Under the pieces are notes generated by a model. That model had not been told where the DNA came from, made no database searches, and was given only the letters and a program-made list of their open reading frames with translations. Of a DNA stretch of 64,000 bases, positions 10,469-20,191 are shown piece by piece (position 1 is the first letter of the stretch; every line of letters starts with the position of its first letter). Source of the DNA: Candidatus Paracaedibacteraceae bacterium. GTDB taxonomy: Bacteria > Pseudomonadota > Alphaproteobacteria > Paracaedibacterales > CAIOTO01. The stretch covers positions 124,001 to 188,000 of the forward strand of contig JAUYTZ010000013.1 in assembly GCA_030694965.1 (NCBI GenBank), written 5' to 3'. The position numbers and the translations under genes were made by a program.

Positions 10469-12793
10469 TCAGTCTTCATATATACTAAAGTTAATTTTAT
10501 GAGAAGCTTTAATATTATTTATTTTCAAAATGAATGATTCAAATATGGGAAGAGCAACACGTCCCCCTCCCTCACCTTTACCAAGAGATTTAGCCAACGG
10601 ATGACCAACAAATGTTCCTATAAGCAAGGTTTTTCCAGCAGGAATTTTAATAAAACCAATAAACCATGCATCTTTATAATCATTTGTCGTTCCTGTCTTT
10701 CCACCAATATCAAAACCATATTTCTCTTTCAAATAACTTATTTGACGTGCGGTACCACGCATAACAACGCCACGTAACATCTTTTTCATCTCAGTGGCAT
10801 AAGCAGGATCAACAACCTGACTTCGATCGTCTTGCACAAAAACATGTCCCAATGTCATCATATAATAATCTGACGCAGACAATGACTGCATCGCTTTAAC
10901 ATTAAACAAGTGATCATCAAAGGCCGGAGGCATCTGAAAAATCATGCGCCCCAATCGATCATGCACACGCGTAATTAAATGTGGATAAAGACGCTTTCCC
11001 CCATTAACAAAAGGCGCGTAGGCTCCAGTTATTTTAAGCAAAGTTGTCTCACCTGCCCCAAGCGACATTGCTAATTGTGATGGCATTTCGCCCATACACC
11101 CTAATCTTTTTGCAACATTTTGAATGGGAAACATTCCAATTTGATGGGCAATGCGCACTGTCATTTGATTGCTTGAACGTTCCAGTCCCTGATATAAAGG
11201 CAGAGGCCCAAATGATTTTCCAGTTGCATTTTTTGGCGCATAAACACCAAGACCCTGCCCCATATTTATTTCTATAGGCGCATCATCAATAATTGTGTCT
11301 TTTGTGTACCCCGATTCAAGAGCAGCTAAATAAACAAAAGGTTTAAAACTAGACCCTGGTTGACGCATAGCTTGCGTAGCGCAATTAAATTGAGAAATAT
11401 CAGTGCTATAACCGCCTGTCATTGCAAGAATTTCACCTGTCTCTGCATCAACAACAACCATTGCCCCTGTTATTGTTGGAATTTGATCGACAGTATATTT
11501 TGTGTGTATTGTAGCATCGCCCTTATCAGTTAAATTATCTACAATACGTGTAAAAATAACATCGCCAATTTGAAAAAAAGATGATAGTTGAGTTTTTCCC
11601 TTTCCACTCTTTCCGTTGTTTTTCAGAAAACGGGATGCAATAAAATCTTCAGTTGAAATAAAACCCTTTCTACCATCTAAAAAACCAAGCTCTAGCTGAT
11701 TACTTGCTACAGTTAAAACAACAGCCAAATCATTTTTACGATTTTTAGGAATAAATTTAAGAGCGTCTACTGTGCTTTTTAAGGATAAGCGCCATGTCTT
11801 TATTTCAGAAGAGTTCATACGCACCACAGGTCCTCTAAAACCATGACGCTTATCATACGTCTCTAGCCCCTCTCTTAAAGCTTCTTCGCATTTCTTTTGT
11901 AAATGTGTGTCTAAACTTGTGTAAACACTGAAACCAGAATTCAATATCTCAGTAACACCATAACGTTGAGCCAGCTCCCTTCTTACATTTTCACTTGGAT
12001 AATCGTTTATGTTATGTCGTACAGGCAGATTAACAAGCAAAGGTTCATTTTGAGCTTTTTGCATTTCGGCATAAGAAATAACGCCTTCTTCAGCAAGTCG
12101 TTTTAATGTCCAATTGCGGCGTACTAACGCCTTATCTTTTTCTTGCACAGGATGATAATTTGAGGGAGCCTTTGGAAGGGATGCTAGAAATGCACATTCA
12201 GCTAACGACAATTCATTCAAGGATTTTTGAAAATACGCATAAGCAGCAGAAGCTATACCATAACTTCTCATACCAAAATATATCTGATTAAAATAAAGTT
12301 CTAAAATACGATCTTTAGAAAGTGCACTTTCAATCCGGATAGACATAATTGCTTCTCTAATTTTTCGTATATAAGAACGCTCATTACCAACAAGAAAATT
12401 TTTTGCGACCTGCTGCGTAATCGTAGAAGCACCTATTGGATTAACATGCCAACTTCGATGGATTGTGTTATCAATAACGGCTCGAATGATGCTCAATAAA
12501 TCAATACCAGGATGGTAATAAAAATTTTTATCCTCAGCTACTAAAAAGGCCTTTATTAGCAAAGGCGGAATCTCGTGAATAGGGACAAAAACTCGATATT
12601 CAGATGACATTTCACGATAAAGAACGTTATCCCGACTATACATGCGCGTACCTTCCGGCGGCGTATACACTTTTAAGAAAGCGTGATTAGGTAAATCATG
12701 TCCATGGTAATAAATTAAAACAAGAATAAGCGCCAATAAAACACTTACGCATAAACACATTACTTTGAATATGCGACAAATGATACTTGACAT
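10469..12793 (-). CDS. mrcA: Penicillin-binding protein 1A (bifunctional peptidoglycan synthase)
   Basis: This class A PBP polymerises glycan strands and cross-links peptides in the periplasm. The 774-residue protein has an N-terminal membrane anchor (residues 8-28). The glycosyltransferase domain shows AEDKNFYYHPGID near residue 91 with the catalytic Glu, and GASTITQQVAKNFL near residue 126. A middle region of about 200 residues fits the OB-like insert of PBP1A. The transpeptidase has SSFK (QPGSSFKPFVYLAALESG), the SxN box in ERSSNQ and the KTG box in GGKTGTTNDYKDAW. All catalytic motifs are intact. A small membrane-protein gene lies 22 bases upstream and could be co-transcribed. Confidence 0.96.
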   Translation of the reverse strand: MSSIICRIFKVMCLCVSVLLALILVLIYYHGHDLPNHAFLKVYTPPEGTRMYSRDNVLYREMSSEYRVFVPIHEIPPLLIKAFLVAEDKNFYYHPGIDLLSIIRAVIDNTIHRSWHVNPIGASTITQQVAKNFLVGNERSYIRKIREAIMSIRIESALSKDRILELYFNQIYFGMRSYGIASAAYAYFQKSLNELSLAECAFLASLPKAPSNYHPVQEKDKALVRRNWTLKRLAEEGVISYAEMQKAQNEPLLVNLPVRHNINDYPSENVRRELAQRYGVTEILNSGFSVYTSLDTHLQKKCEEALREGLETYDKRHGFRGPVVRMNSSEIKTWRLSLKSTVDALKFIPKNRKNDLAVVLTVASNQLELGFLDGRKGFISTEDFIASRFLKNNGKSGKGKTQLSSFFQIGDVIFTRIVDNLTDKGDATIHTKYTVDQIPTITGAMVVVDAETGEILAMTGGYSTDISQFNCATQAMRQPGSSFKPFVYLAALESGYTKDTIIDDAPIEINMGQGLGVYAPKNATGKSFGPLPLYQGLERSSNQMTVRIAHQIGMFPIQNVAKRLGCMGEMPSQLAMSLGAGETTLLKITGAYAPFVNGGKRLYPHLITRVHDRLGRMIFQMPPAFDDHLFNVKAMQSLSASDYYMMTLGHVFVQDDRSQVVDPAYATEMKKMLRGVVMRGTARQISYLKEKYGFDIGGKTGTTNDYKDAWFIGFIKIPAGKTLLIGTFVGHPLAKSLGKGEGGGRVALPIFESFILKINNIKASHKINFSIYED

Positions 12794-12815
12794 ACATTAT
12801 TATCTTATTTTATTT

Positions 12816-13244
12816 TCAAAAATCATTTTTCTTGTTTTTATCTTCTTTTGACACACAAAATGCCTTACTCGATATATTTTTTTCAAATTGATCGTCCTCC
12901 CATTTACTTCCTAAGAAAGGAAAACATTCTTCAACCCATGGCAACTGACCTAAAGTAAGCGCTTTTAACCCAACGTTGATACCACATCCTAAAATAACCC
13001 AAATAGGCCAAAAGACCCCTGCCCCCATAGATAGCCACACAATAATTGAAAGAACACACACAATACCATATATTAGCAAGCTTTTATAAAATTCTCTAAG
13101 CTCTCTAATTTTTAATCGCAGGCACCGCAATTCTTCATCAGGATAAGCATCCACACTATCTATAAACTGTTCAATGTCTTTAATTGTCTTTTTCTTTGTT
13201 TGTTTAGATATTGAATTTTCAACACTAGAATTATTAGGCTCCAT
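12816..13244 (-). CDS. 2TM-domain small membrane protein
   Basis: The 142-residue protein has a polar, lysine-rich N-terminus followed by an amphipathic segment (DEELRCLRLKIRELREFYKS). Two hydrophobic helices follow (LLIYGIVCVLSIIVWLSM and FWPIWVILGCGINVGLKAL), and the tail is charged. This layout fits the 2TM domain family, whose function is unknown. An AGGAT ribosome-binding site sits about 8 bases before the ATG. It lies just upstream of mrcA on the same strand and divergent from tssF, so it may be a cell-envelope accessory, but nothing in the sequence shows that. Confidence 0.7.
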   Translation of the reverse strand: MEPNNSSVENSISKQTKKKTIKDIEQFIDSVDAYPDEELRCLRLKIRELREFYKSLLIYGIVCVLSIIVWLSMGAGVFWPIWVILGCGINVGLKALTLGQLPWVEECFPFLGSKWEDDQFEKNISSKAFCVSKEDKNKKNDF

Positions 13245-13398
13245 TTGAACGATCCTAAGAAAGGTTAACGTATAAATTTCACACTATCATAAATATTCTT
13301 ATTTTTAAAATGGATAAAACTTAAGAAAAAATGAAACCGCCACTTAGCTCTTCCAAATCCATGCGCATTCATTCATAATTAAATAAAATTTACGAAAA

Positions 13399-15225
13399 AT
13401 GATAACTATGTCTGAAGAAACGCGCGATAGATTTATAACGTATTACACAAACGAAATGAATTATTTACGTCAAGCAGGGCACGCATTCTCTCAAACACAT
13501 CCAAAAATTGCACGCAGACTTGAACTATCTGATAAAGAATCACCTGATCCACATACAGAACGTCTTCTTGAATCGTTTGCATTTTTAACAGCACGTCTCG
13601 CACAAGAAATTGATAACCGCTTTCCTGAATCAGCAGCAGCTTTATTGCAAGTACTTTACCCGCACCTTGTTAATCCAATACCATCAATGAGTGTCGCGCA
13701 ATTTCATACAGACCCCTCAAAAGGAAAAATAACAAAAAGCCATACTATTAAAAAAGGGTCTTCCCTTTTTTGTTACGCATCAGGTGATATTATGTGCCGT
13801 TTTCAAACGGCTTATCCTGTTACACTCCTTCCACTTGAACTAATCAGTGCTAACGTTATACAACGTTCTTATCTGCCAAGTTCAAAACACGGATGGTATC
13901 TAAAATTAACCCTTAAAACACATGGTGGAATAGCAATTAATGACATTGACTTGGATGATTTGACTGTTCATATTTCCGCACAACGCCATGTTGCTTATGC
14001 CATTTATGAAAGTTTATTTTCTCAAAAAGAAAAACATATTTTTGCGTCTATACCAAACGAAGAACATATTATTGAGCTTACTAAAAATTCCATTAATCCT
14101 ATGGGATTCTCTGAAGATGAAATGATGCTACCTACGCCGCCACATGGCACAAATGCTTTTTTACTTCTTCAAGAATTTTTTCATTTACCTGAAAAATTCA
14201 TGTTTTTTAAAATAACTAATTTAAAAAAAATTATTGAAACACAGCTTTTCATCTCTGATACGCTGGATCTATATATATCACTGGGACATATTGGAAGCTT
14301 ACTTGATTATAAAATTAATAAAGATAACTTTTTATTAGGATGCTCACCAATTATAAACCTTTTTAAAAAAACAACAGATCCACTGCGACTTGATCGTCGA
14401 AAAATTCGCTATCGTTTAATCCCAGATCAACGCCGCGATAATACATTAGAGTTTTACAGCATCGAATCCGTTATGTCTTCGGTTGAATCTTCTGACCAAG
14501 TTCAAACATTTGCTCCTTATTTTTCGCTGCAGCATCATAATGATGAAAATCAAATTTTCTGGCACACAAAACGTATTGCATCTGAAATTCGCGGCGTTCC
14601 AGGATCGGATATAATGATTTCATTTGTGGACTTAAAATTTAACCCAACCCTTCCTCCACGTAATATTGTGTACGCCAATACACTATGCACCAATCGTTAT
14701 TTAGCGGAACAAATTCCTGGACAAACAGAGCTTCAACTAGAAGAAGCCGCACCAACATCACACATTACATGTTTATATAAACCAACAGCACAAAGTTATG
14801 CTCCAATAGATGGTGATTCGCTTTGGCGTATGATTTCAATATTATCAGTTAATCATTTAACACTTATGAACTCAGAATCATCCCTTGACACTCTAAAAGA
14901 GCGTCTTTTTTTGCACGTAGGCACATCGCAAAAAGATAAACTCAAAGACATTGCCAGTATTATCGGCATAAGTCACAAACAAATTGTGCGCCGCATTGGA
15001 AATGAGGCATGGCGCGGCTTTGTAAAAGGCATAGAAGTAACGATTCAATTTGATACAACTCCTCAAAAAGGAGCAAGTAGCTTCTTACTCTCATCAATAT
15101 TAAGACATTACTTTTCCATCACAGTATCAATGAATTCATTTGTAGAACTTGTGCTTAAAGGCACTGAACGAGAAGGAGAATGGATGAGATGGCCAGCATT
15201 ACTCGGTACCAAAACCCTCCTGTAA
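13399..15225 (+). CDS. tssF: Type VI secretion system baseplate subunit TssF
   Basis: TssF (VasA/ImpG) forms, with TssG, TssE and TssK, the baseplate of the contractile type VI secretion apparatus on the inner membrane. The 608-residue protein begins with the typical FITYYTNEMNYLRQAG followed by HPKIARRLELSDKESPDPH and VERLLESFAFLTARL-like sequence. In the family this N-terminal region is the best conserved. The PTSHITCLY and SLWRMISILSVNHLTL segments lie near residues 450-490, as in other TssF proteins. A second in-frame ATG (MSEETRD) 9 bases in is an equally good start. It overlaps tssG by 46 bases. No other tss gene is visible in the window. Confidence 0.9.
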   Translation: MITMSEETRDRFITYYTNEMNYLRQAGHAFSQTHPKIARRLELSDKESPDPHTERLLESFAFLTARLAQEIDNRFPESAAALLQVLYPHLVNPIPSMSVAQFHTDPSKGKITKSHTIKKGSSLFCYASGDIMCRFQTAYPVTLLPLELISANVIQRSYLPSSKHGWYLKLTLKTHGGIAINDIDLDDLTVHISAQRHVAYAIYESLFSQKEKHIFASIPNEEHIIELTKNSINPMGFSEDEMMLPTPPHGTNAFLLLQEFFHLPEKFMFFKITNLKKIIETQLFISDTLDLYISLGHIGSLLDYKINKDNFLLGCSPIINLFKKTTDPLRLDRRKIRYRLIPDQRRDNTLEFYSIESVMSSVESSDQVQTFAPYFSLQHHNDENQIFWHTKRIASEIRGVPGSDIMISFVDLKFNPTLPPRNIVYANTLCTNRYLAEQIPGQTELQLEEAAPTSHITCLYKPTAQSYAPIDGDSLWRMISILSVNHLTLMNSESSLDTLKERLFLHVGTSQKDKLKDIASIIGISHKQIVRRIGNEAWRGFVKGIEVTIQFDTTPQKGASSFLLSSILRHYFSITVSMNSFVELVLKGTEREGEWMRWPALLGTKTLL

Positions 15226-16268
15226 CAGATGCCCTAAGAGATGAACCTTATTCTTTTGACTTTGATCAAGCAATTCTTGTGCTTGAACACATGCATAAAT
15301 ATAAGCAATCAAATAACAATATGCAATTTGAATCATTAGGTGAGTCTCTTGATCTTTCACATGAAGCACTTACAATTAAATCTCATGTCAGCTTTTCAAC
15401 GCCTGCTTCAGAGTTACAAAAGCTAGATATTGACCAAGAAAAGCCAGCATTGTGGATTAACTTCTTAAGCTTAGCAGGCGTTTTAGGGCCATTACCAACA
15501 CCATACACAGAGATGGTCATCGATCGAACGCGTTCAAAAAACACAAGTTTTCGGGACTTTCTAGACATATTTAATCATCGTATTGCAAGCATGTGGCATC
15601 GATTGCATAAAAAAGTTTACGTAGGCATTGCACAAGTTCTACCTCAACATTCAAACATTGGAAAGTGCTTGTTAAGGCTTGCTGGTATTAGTCATGAAAA
15701 AATCATTCAAGGCACAGAACTTAATGAATCAGCTCTTCTCACCTATCAAAATTTATTTTGGAAGCAACCACATGGGACAATTAGTCTTGAACAAATGATT
15801 CATCATCATTTTAACGTAAAGGCAAAAATTCATGAGTTTATTGGTGCCTGGAGACATGCTATTCCTGATGAAATAACACGTATTGGTATGATAAGTGGGC
15901 AATGGAATACGTTGGGGGAAAATGTAGTTCTGGGATCAAAATGTTGGGATCAAATGGCAGGTATTCGCATTGATATTGGTCCTCTTACATGGGAACGTTT
16001 TTGTGAATTTTTACCCCTTCAAAACCACACAGGTAAACATCATTATCACGCACTCAAAGATTTGTGCAGACTTTATGTTGGTATCGATTTTTCAATTAAT
16101 GCTAAATTGATACTTGATCGCAATCAAATTAAACCTGTCGTACTACAAAGCCAATTAACCTCACCTAAAGAAACCTCTTTTCATTTAGGACTAAACACAT
16201 GGCTATATAGCAAAACAATATTAGAAAAAAACGTTTCTACATGTCTAACGTTTGAGCACCCATACTAG
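15180..16268 (+). CDS. tssG: Type VI secretion system baseplate subunit TssG
   Basis: TssG (VasB/ImpH) pairs with TssF in the type VI baseplate wedge. The 362-residue protein has the N-terminal segment YSFDFDQAILVLEHM and then VSFSTPASELQKLDID near residue 70. FLSLAGVLGPLPTPYTEMV near residue 97 resembles the FMGLTGPSGVLP-like region of the family, and FLDIFNHRIASMWHRLHKK near residue 121 is a conserved TssG block. The gene starts inside tssF. An AGGAG lies at 15174-15178, which spaces better to the in-frame ATG at 15189 (MASITRY) than to the ATG at 15180, so the real start may be three codons later. The overlap indicates coupled translation with TssF. Confidence 0.9.
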   Translation: MDEMASITRYQNPPVTDALRDEPYSFDFDQAILVLEHMHKYKQSNNNMQFESLGESLDLSHEALTIKSHVSFSTPASELQKLDIDQEKPALWINFLSLAGVLGPLPTPYTEMVIDRTRSKNTSFRDFLDIFNHRIASMWHRLHKKVYVGIAQVLPQHSNIGKCLLRLAGISHEKIIQGTELNESALLTYQNLFWKQPHGTISLEQMIHHHFNVKAKIHEFIGAWRHAIPDEITRIGMISGQWNTLGENVVLGSKCWDQMAGIRIDIGPLTWERFCEFLPLQNHTGKHHYHALKDLCRLYVGIDFSINAKLILDRNQIKPVVLQSQLTSPKETSFHLGLNTWLYSKTILEKNVSTCLTFEHPY

Positions 16269-16299
16269 CTTTATAAAAAACATTAATGCTCTCTTATGC

Positions 16300-16596
16300 T
16301 TAAACTAATGACTTGTTCGTAGCATCAAGACACGTGTTAATATACTGTAAAATTGAATCAGTTCGTACTATTATTTTTTCTCGTATGTCATAGTCAAATG
16401 ATTGATATAAAAGTATATAGCGAATATCAAGCAGTAAGAGCTTAGACTTCGATATCATTTTTTTTATGCAGCGTTCATTTGCACATGGAACTTCGACTAA
16501 TTCTTGAAAGCGAGAATCAATATCTTTTATAATTCCAATTTGAAAAAGACGAGATGGTCGGGGAACTTTAGATATAACTACTTGATCATGTTTCAT
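16300..16596 (-). CDS. Unknown 98-residue protein next to tssG
   Basis: I do not recognise this protein. It has a basic N-terminus (MKHDQVVISKVPRPSRLFQI), two cysteines in VPCANERCIKK, and helical, Leu/Ile-rich sequence after that; no signal peptide or clear membrane segment. A GAGGTG ribosome-binding sequence stands about 8 bases before the ATG, which supports a real gene. It converges on tssG and is followed by an AT-rich stretch before rodA. Its place beside the type VI baseplate genes makes a secretion-related role possible but unproven. Confidence 0.55.
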   Translation of the reverse strand: MKHDQVVISKVPRPSRLFQIGIIKDIDSRFQELVEVPCANERCIKKMISKSKLLLLDIRYILLYQSFDYDIREKIIVRTDSILQYINTCLDATNKSLV

Positions 16597-16776
16597 TTTG
16601 GCACCTCATAAGCTAGAGATATTAACGTGATGTAGTGCAGAAAAAAGGTTAAAAAACCTTCTTCTAATGATTAAATAAAAATGACAGATTAATCAAGAGA
16701 AAAGAATGAAAATTATCAATAAAATTTATTTATAACAATTTTTATTTAATTTTGATACTTTATAACCATTTTTACG

Positions 16777-17874
16777 TTAAAGCCTAATACGCGTATCGTT
16801 GTGGATATGAATCGAATACAAAATTCCTTGACTAATAAGCAATGTTAACATTGCTGTACCTCCATATGAAAACAGAGGCAAAGGTATTCCTACAACAGGC
16901 AAAAGACCTGTCACCATTGCCATATTAATAAATACATACAAGAAAAGTGTAACTGTTAATCCAAGCCCTGCTAATCGTGAAAAAGGAGTTCTAGCGTTTA
17001 ATGCAATTCGAATGTTATACGCAATGATGGTCATGTATAAAAGAATCAACAGAACAGCACCAATTAAACCAAATTCTTCACAAAACATGGTAAAAATGAA
17101 ATCCGTTTGTTTTTCAGGTAAAAAATTAAGATGGCTTTGCGTACCTTGCAAAAACCCTTTACCAAAGATGCCTCCTGATCCTAATGCAATTTTTGATTGA
17201 ATGATGTGATACCCAGCGTGCGTTGGATCACTTTCAGGATTAATAAAAATCATAATACGTTTTTTTTGGTACTCATGCAGCATTGGCCAAAGTAATGGGA
17301 TTGCTGTGAAAACAGCTCCTCCAACAATAGCAAATTTCCAAAGACGAACACCAGCTGTAAAAAAGATAGCGGCGCTGCTTAACATTAACAACATTGCAGT
17401 CCCAAGGTCAGGTTGCCTTAAAACAAGCAAAGTAGGTGCGAGAATTAAGACAATGGGGATAATCAAAGACATCGGATTTATCGTTTCATCATCATTCAGT
17501 CCGTGAAAATAACGTGCCAATGTTAAGATAAGCCCAAGACGCATCATTTCAGATGGTTGAAAATTAAACACATACAAATCAATCCAACGCTGCGCTCCCA
17601 TCCCAACAAATCCCATAAACTCAACAGCAATAAGCGCCACAAATGATATTAGGTACAGCGGATACGCATATAAAAAAAGAATCCTTACATCAATACACGT
17701 GACACAGAGCATCACAATAAAGCCAAAACTAAAGCGAATGAGTTGTTTAAAAGCCCAAGGATAAATTGACCCATTAGCAGCAGAAACAAGCATTAACATG
17801 CCAAGCATTGCCAATAAGCAAAGCAAAAAAAGTGGTACTTTTGGAATAGCAGCTAATTTTTGAAAAACGCTCAT
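16777..17874 (-). CDS. rodA: Rod-shape glycan polymerase RodA (SEDS family)
   Basis: RodA is a multi-pass membrane glycosyltransferase that polymerises lipid II for lateral wall growth, paired with PBP2. The 365-residue protein has about ten hydrophobic segments. The SEDS blocks are GAQRWIDLYVFNFQPSEMMR near residue 93, RQPDLGTAMLLM near residue 154, FLPEKQTDFIFTMFCEEFG near residue 250 and GIPLPLFSYGGTAML near residue 333, which ends in the FSYGG family signature. Its ATG overlaps the mrdA stop by 4 bases (ATGA). It is the last gene of the mre operon. Confidence 0.96.
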   Translation of the reverse strand: MSVFQKLAAIPKVPLFLLCLLAMLGMLMLVSAANGSIYPWAFKQLIRFSFGFIVMLCVTCIDVRILFLYAYPLYLISFVALIAVEFMGFVGMGAQRWIDLYVFNFQPSEMMRLGLILTLARYFHGLNDDETINPMSLIIPIVLILAPTLLVLRQPDLGTAMLLMLSSAAIFFTAGVRLWKFAIVGGAVFTAIPLLWPMLHEYQKKRIMIFINPESDPTHAGYHIIQSKIALGSGGIFGKGFLQGTQSHLNFLPEKQTDFIFTMFCEEFGLIGAVLLILLYMTIIAYNIRIALNARTPFSRLAGLGLTVTLFLYVFINMAMVTGLLPVVGIPLPLFSYGGTAMLTLLISQGILYSIHIHNDTRIRL

Positions 17875-19685
17875 TTGTTTTTTTCTCGCTCATGCGTTGC
17901 CATTAAAATATCTCGAGCAATTGGTGCAGCGACACGCGAAGCGCTTCCACCATGCTCAACAATGACAGCGACAGAATAACGCGGTTTTTCAACAGGTGCA
18001 AACGCTGTGAACATAGCATGCTCTCGTAATTCATATGGACGATCATTATGTGTCCCTTCAAGTCGTTGCTGAGCTGTAATGCGACTTACTTGAGTGCTTG
18101 CGGTTTTGCCTGCCATCAAGAATGAACTATCTTGAATGCGTGAACGATAAGCAGTTCCCCACGGCTGATTAACAACATCAGACATCCCTTGTGTTACCAA
18201 AGCAAGATGATCAGGATCAATTGAAAAAAGAGGAGGCAATGTGACCAAATTATTTTTTTGTATTAAATGAGGCACTATAGGCTTTAGTCCATTAACAAGC
18301 ATTGCGGTCATGCGGGCTTGCTGTAACGGCGTTGACAATAAATAACCTTGACCAATTGAAGCATTGATCGTATCACCACCAGTCCAAGCTTGACGTTTTT
18401 TTTCTCTTTTCCAATCCTTCGAAGGAACTAGACCACATTTTTCACCCGCCAGATCAATACCCGTAGCTTCACCATATCCTAACTTACGTGCCATCTTAGC
18501 AATCGCATCAATCCCTAGCTTTGTCGCTATATTGAAAAAGAACGTATCACACGATTGTGTAATGGCTGATTGCAAGTTTACCGATCCATGGCCACCTCGT
18601 TTCCAATTCCAACAATGAAAACGATGATCATTGTAATCATAATGCCCAGGGCAATTAAATGAAGTGTGCGAATCAACAATTTTTTCATGCAAAGCAGCTA
18701 ATGCAACGACAATTTTAAAAATGGAGCCGGGTGCATATAGTCCAGAAATAACCTTATTTGTTAAAGGATGCCTGGGGTGATTAATAATTTCGTGCCAGTT
18801 ACTTTTTGAAATCGAATCCGTAAAAAATTGAGCATTAAAAGTAGGCTGTGAAGCAAGGGCTAAAATAGCGCCTGTGTGTACATCCATAATAACAGCACCG
18901 GCACTCTCTTCACGTTTTAAAATGTCACTAACAGTCTGCTGCAATTTAATATCAAGTGTAAGTTTTAATTCTTCACCTTTTATGGGCTCAAACGTTTCAA
19001 GCGTGCGAATTGTTCGTCCATAAGCATTCACTTCAATTTGCTTAAGACCAGCTTTACCTTGTAACATACTATTTTCTGCAAGCTCTATGCCTGATTTACC
19101 AATACAAAAACCTGGCAATTGTAGCAATGGTGAGGCACCTTCTATTGCTTTATCTTTCTGGCTTGAAACAGCGACGTACCCAAGCGTATGACACGTTAAT
19201 TCTGGAAATGGATAAAAGCGGCGTTCACCTTTTTCAATCAGAATTCCTTTTAGCTCTTCACTGTGTAGCTCAATTTTTGATAGTTCATCCCAACTAAGGC
19301 CTTCTTTAACGAGTAAATTTTGTTTTTTATTTCGTTTAAAACGCTTAACTAATACATCATAATGGTCATGCGAAAGAGCTAATAAATCAGCTATTTTCCT
19401 AAGCAATTTTTCTGGAAAATCAACTAACTCAGGCACCAAAATTACTTGGTAATTAATTTTATGGCCAGCTAATACTATATCGTTTTTGTCTTTTATCAAA
19501 CCGCGTGACGGTGCTAATAAACAAGTTTGAATGCGATTTTTATCTGACAAAACTTTATAATGCCTTCCTTTAAACACCTGCAAATAATACAGACGCCCAA
19601 GAAGTGTAAGCATCAAACCGCCTTTAAAGGCACTTAATAGAAAAGTGCGCCGGGTAAAAATTTGATAAAAATCATTGCGTTTCAT
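17871..19685 (-). CDS. mrdA: Penicillin-binding protein 2 (peptidoglycan transpeptidase)
   Basis: PBP2 cross-links the glycan made by RodA during rod elongation. The 604-residue protein has one membrane anchor (residues 13-32), a PBP dimerisation region (SRGLIKDKNDIVLA near residue 55), and a transpeptidase domain with SxxK in YAPGSIFKIVVALAAL near residue 318 and SxN-type SQSCDTFF near residue 375. The third box reads MAGKTASTQV where the family has KTG, so the glycine is replaced by alanine. Length is normal and the frame is intact. It overlaps mreD upstream and rodA downstream by 4 bases each. Confidence 0.94.
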   Translation of the reverse strand: MKRNDFYQIFTRRTFLLSAFKGGLMLTLLGRLYYLQVFKGRHYKVLSDKNRIQTCLLAPSRGLIKDKNDIVLAGHKINYQVILVPELVDFPEKLLRKIADLLALSHDHYDVLVKRFKRNKKQNLLVKEGLSWDELSKIELHSEELKGILIEKGERRFYPFPELTCHTLGYVAVSSQKDKAIEGASPLLQLPGFCIGKSGIELAENSMLQGKAGLKQIEVNAYGRTIRTLETFEPIKGEELKLTLDIKLQQTVSDILKREESAGAVIMDVHTGAILALASQPTFNAQFFTDSISKSNWHEIINHPRHPLTNKVISGLYAPGSIFKIVVALAALHEKIVDSHTSFNCPGHYDYNDHRFHCWNWKRGGHGSVNLQSAITQSCDTFFFNIATKLGIDAIAKMARKLGYGEATGIDLAGEKCGLVPSKDWKREKKRQAWTGGDTINASIGQGYLLSTPLQQARMTAMLVNGLKPIVPHLIQKNNLVTLPPLFSIDPDHLALVTQGMSDVVNQPWGTAYRSRIQDSSFLMAGKTASTQVSRITAQQRLEGTHNDRPYELREHAMFTAFAPVEKPRYSVAVIVEHGGSASRVAAPIARDILMATHEREKNK

Positions 19686-20191
19686 GAAAATCGACCTAAA
19701 CGGACAAAAATATTTGAAAAATAATACAGTGCTATTGGGAATAAACCAATATGAAAGCTTGTTTCAATGAAGGTTTGGACAATGTTCGTTGAATAATTAG
19801 TTTTGAGTAAAATTAAGTGTTCAATGGTACTTATGACAAAATACGTTCCAGCAAAAGTTCCCCATAACACGCTAATCGGTGCTTTCAAAAGCGATCGACG
19901 CTGTTTTGCTAAAAACCCATGCCACGCAATCCAAAGCAAACTAGAAAGACCTAGTGGCACGTTAAATATACTATCATGAATAAGACCTAAGATTAAAACT
20001 TGAATCATAGACATCATTGGAGTTGTAAAAACAGATACATAGAATAAGCAAAAAGGCCATAAAAAAAGTCTGGGACCAGCTAGAGATCCCCACAAAGATG
20101 CTTTCAGAATAATACAAAAATACCCCAATAAAAAAATGCTGATCTGTACTCGTATACGAAGTAAAAGACTTAAATTAGGAATTTTCATCAA
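19682..20191 (-). CDS. mreD: Rod shape-determining membrane protein MreD
   Basis: MreD is a small integral membrane protein of the elongasome. This 169-residue protein has about five hydrophobic segments, with RLFLWPFCLFYVSVFTTPMM near residue 40 and LGLIHDSIFNVPLGLSSLLW near residue 67. The second block matches the conserved GlxxDx(3)GxPLGxxaL pattern of MreD. Position is decisive: it lies between mreC and mrdA with 4-base overlaps on both sides. Confidence 0.85.
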   Translation of the reverse strand: MMKIPNLSLLLRIRVQISIFLLGYFCIILKASLWGSLAGPRLFLWPFCLFYVSVFTTPMMSMIQVLILGLIHDSIFNVPLGLSSLLWIAWHGFLAKQRRSLLKAPISVLWGTFAGTYFVISTIEHLILLKTNYSTNIVQTFIETSFHIGLFPIALYYFSNIFVRLGRFS

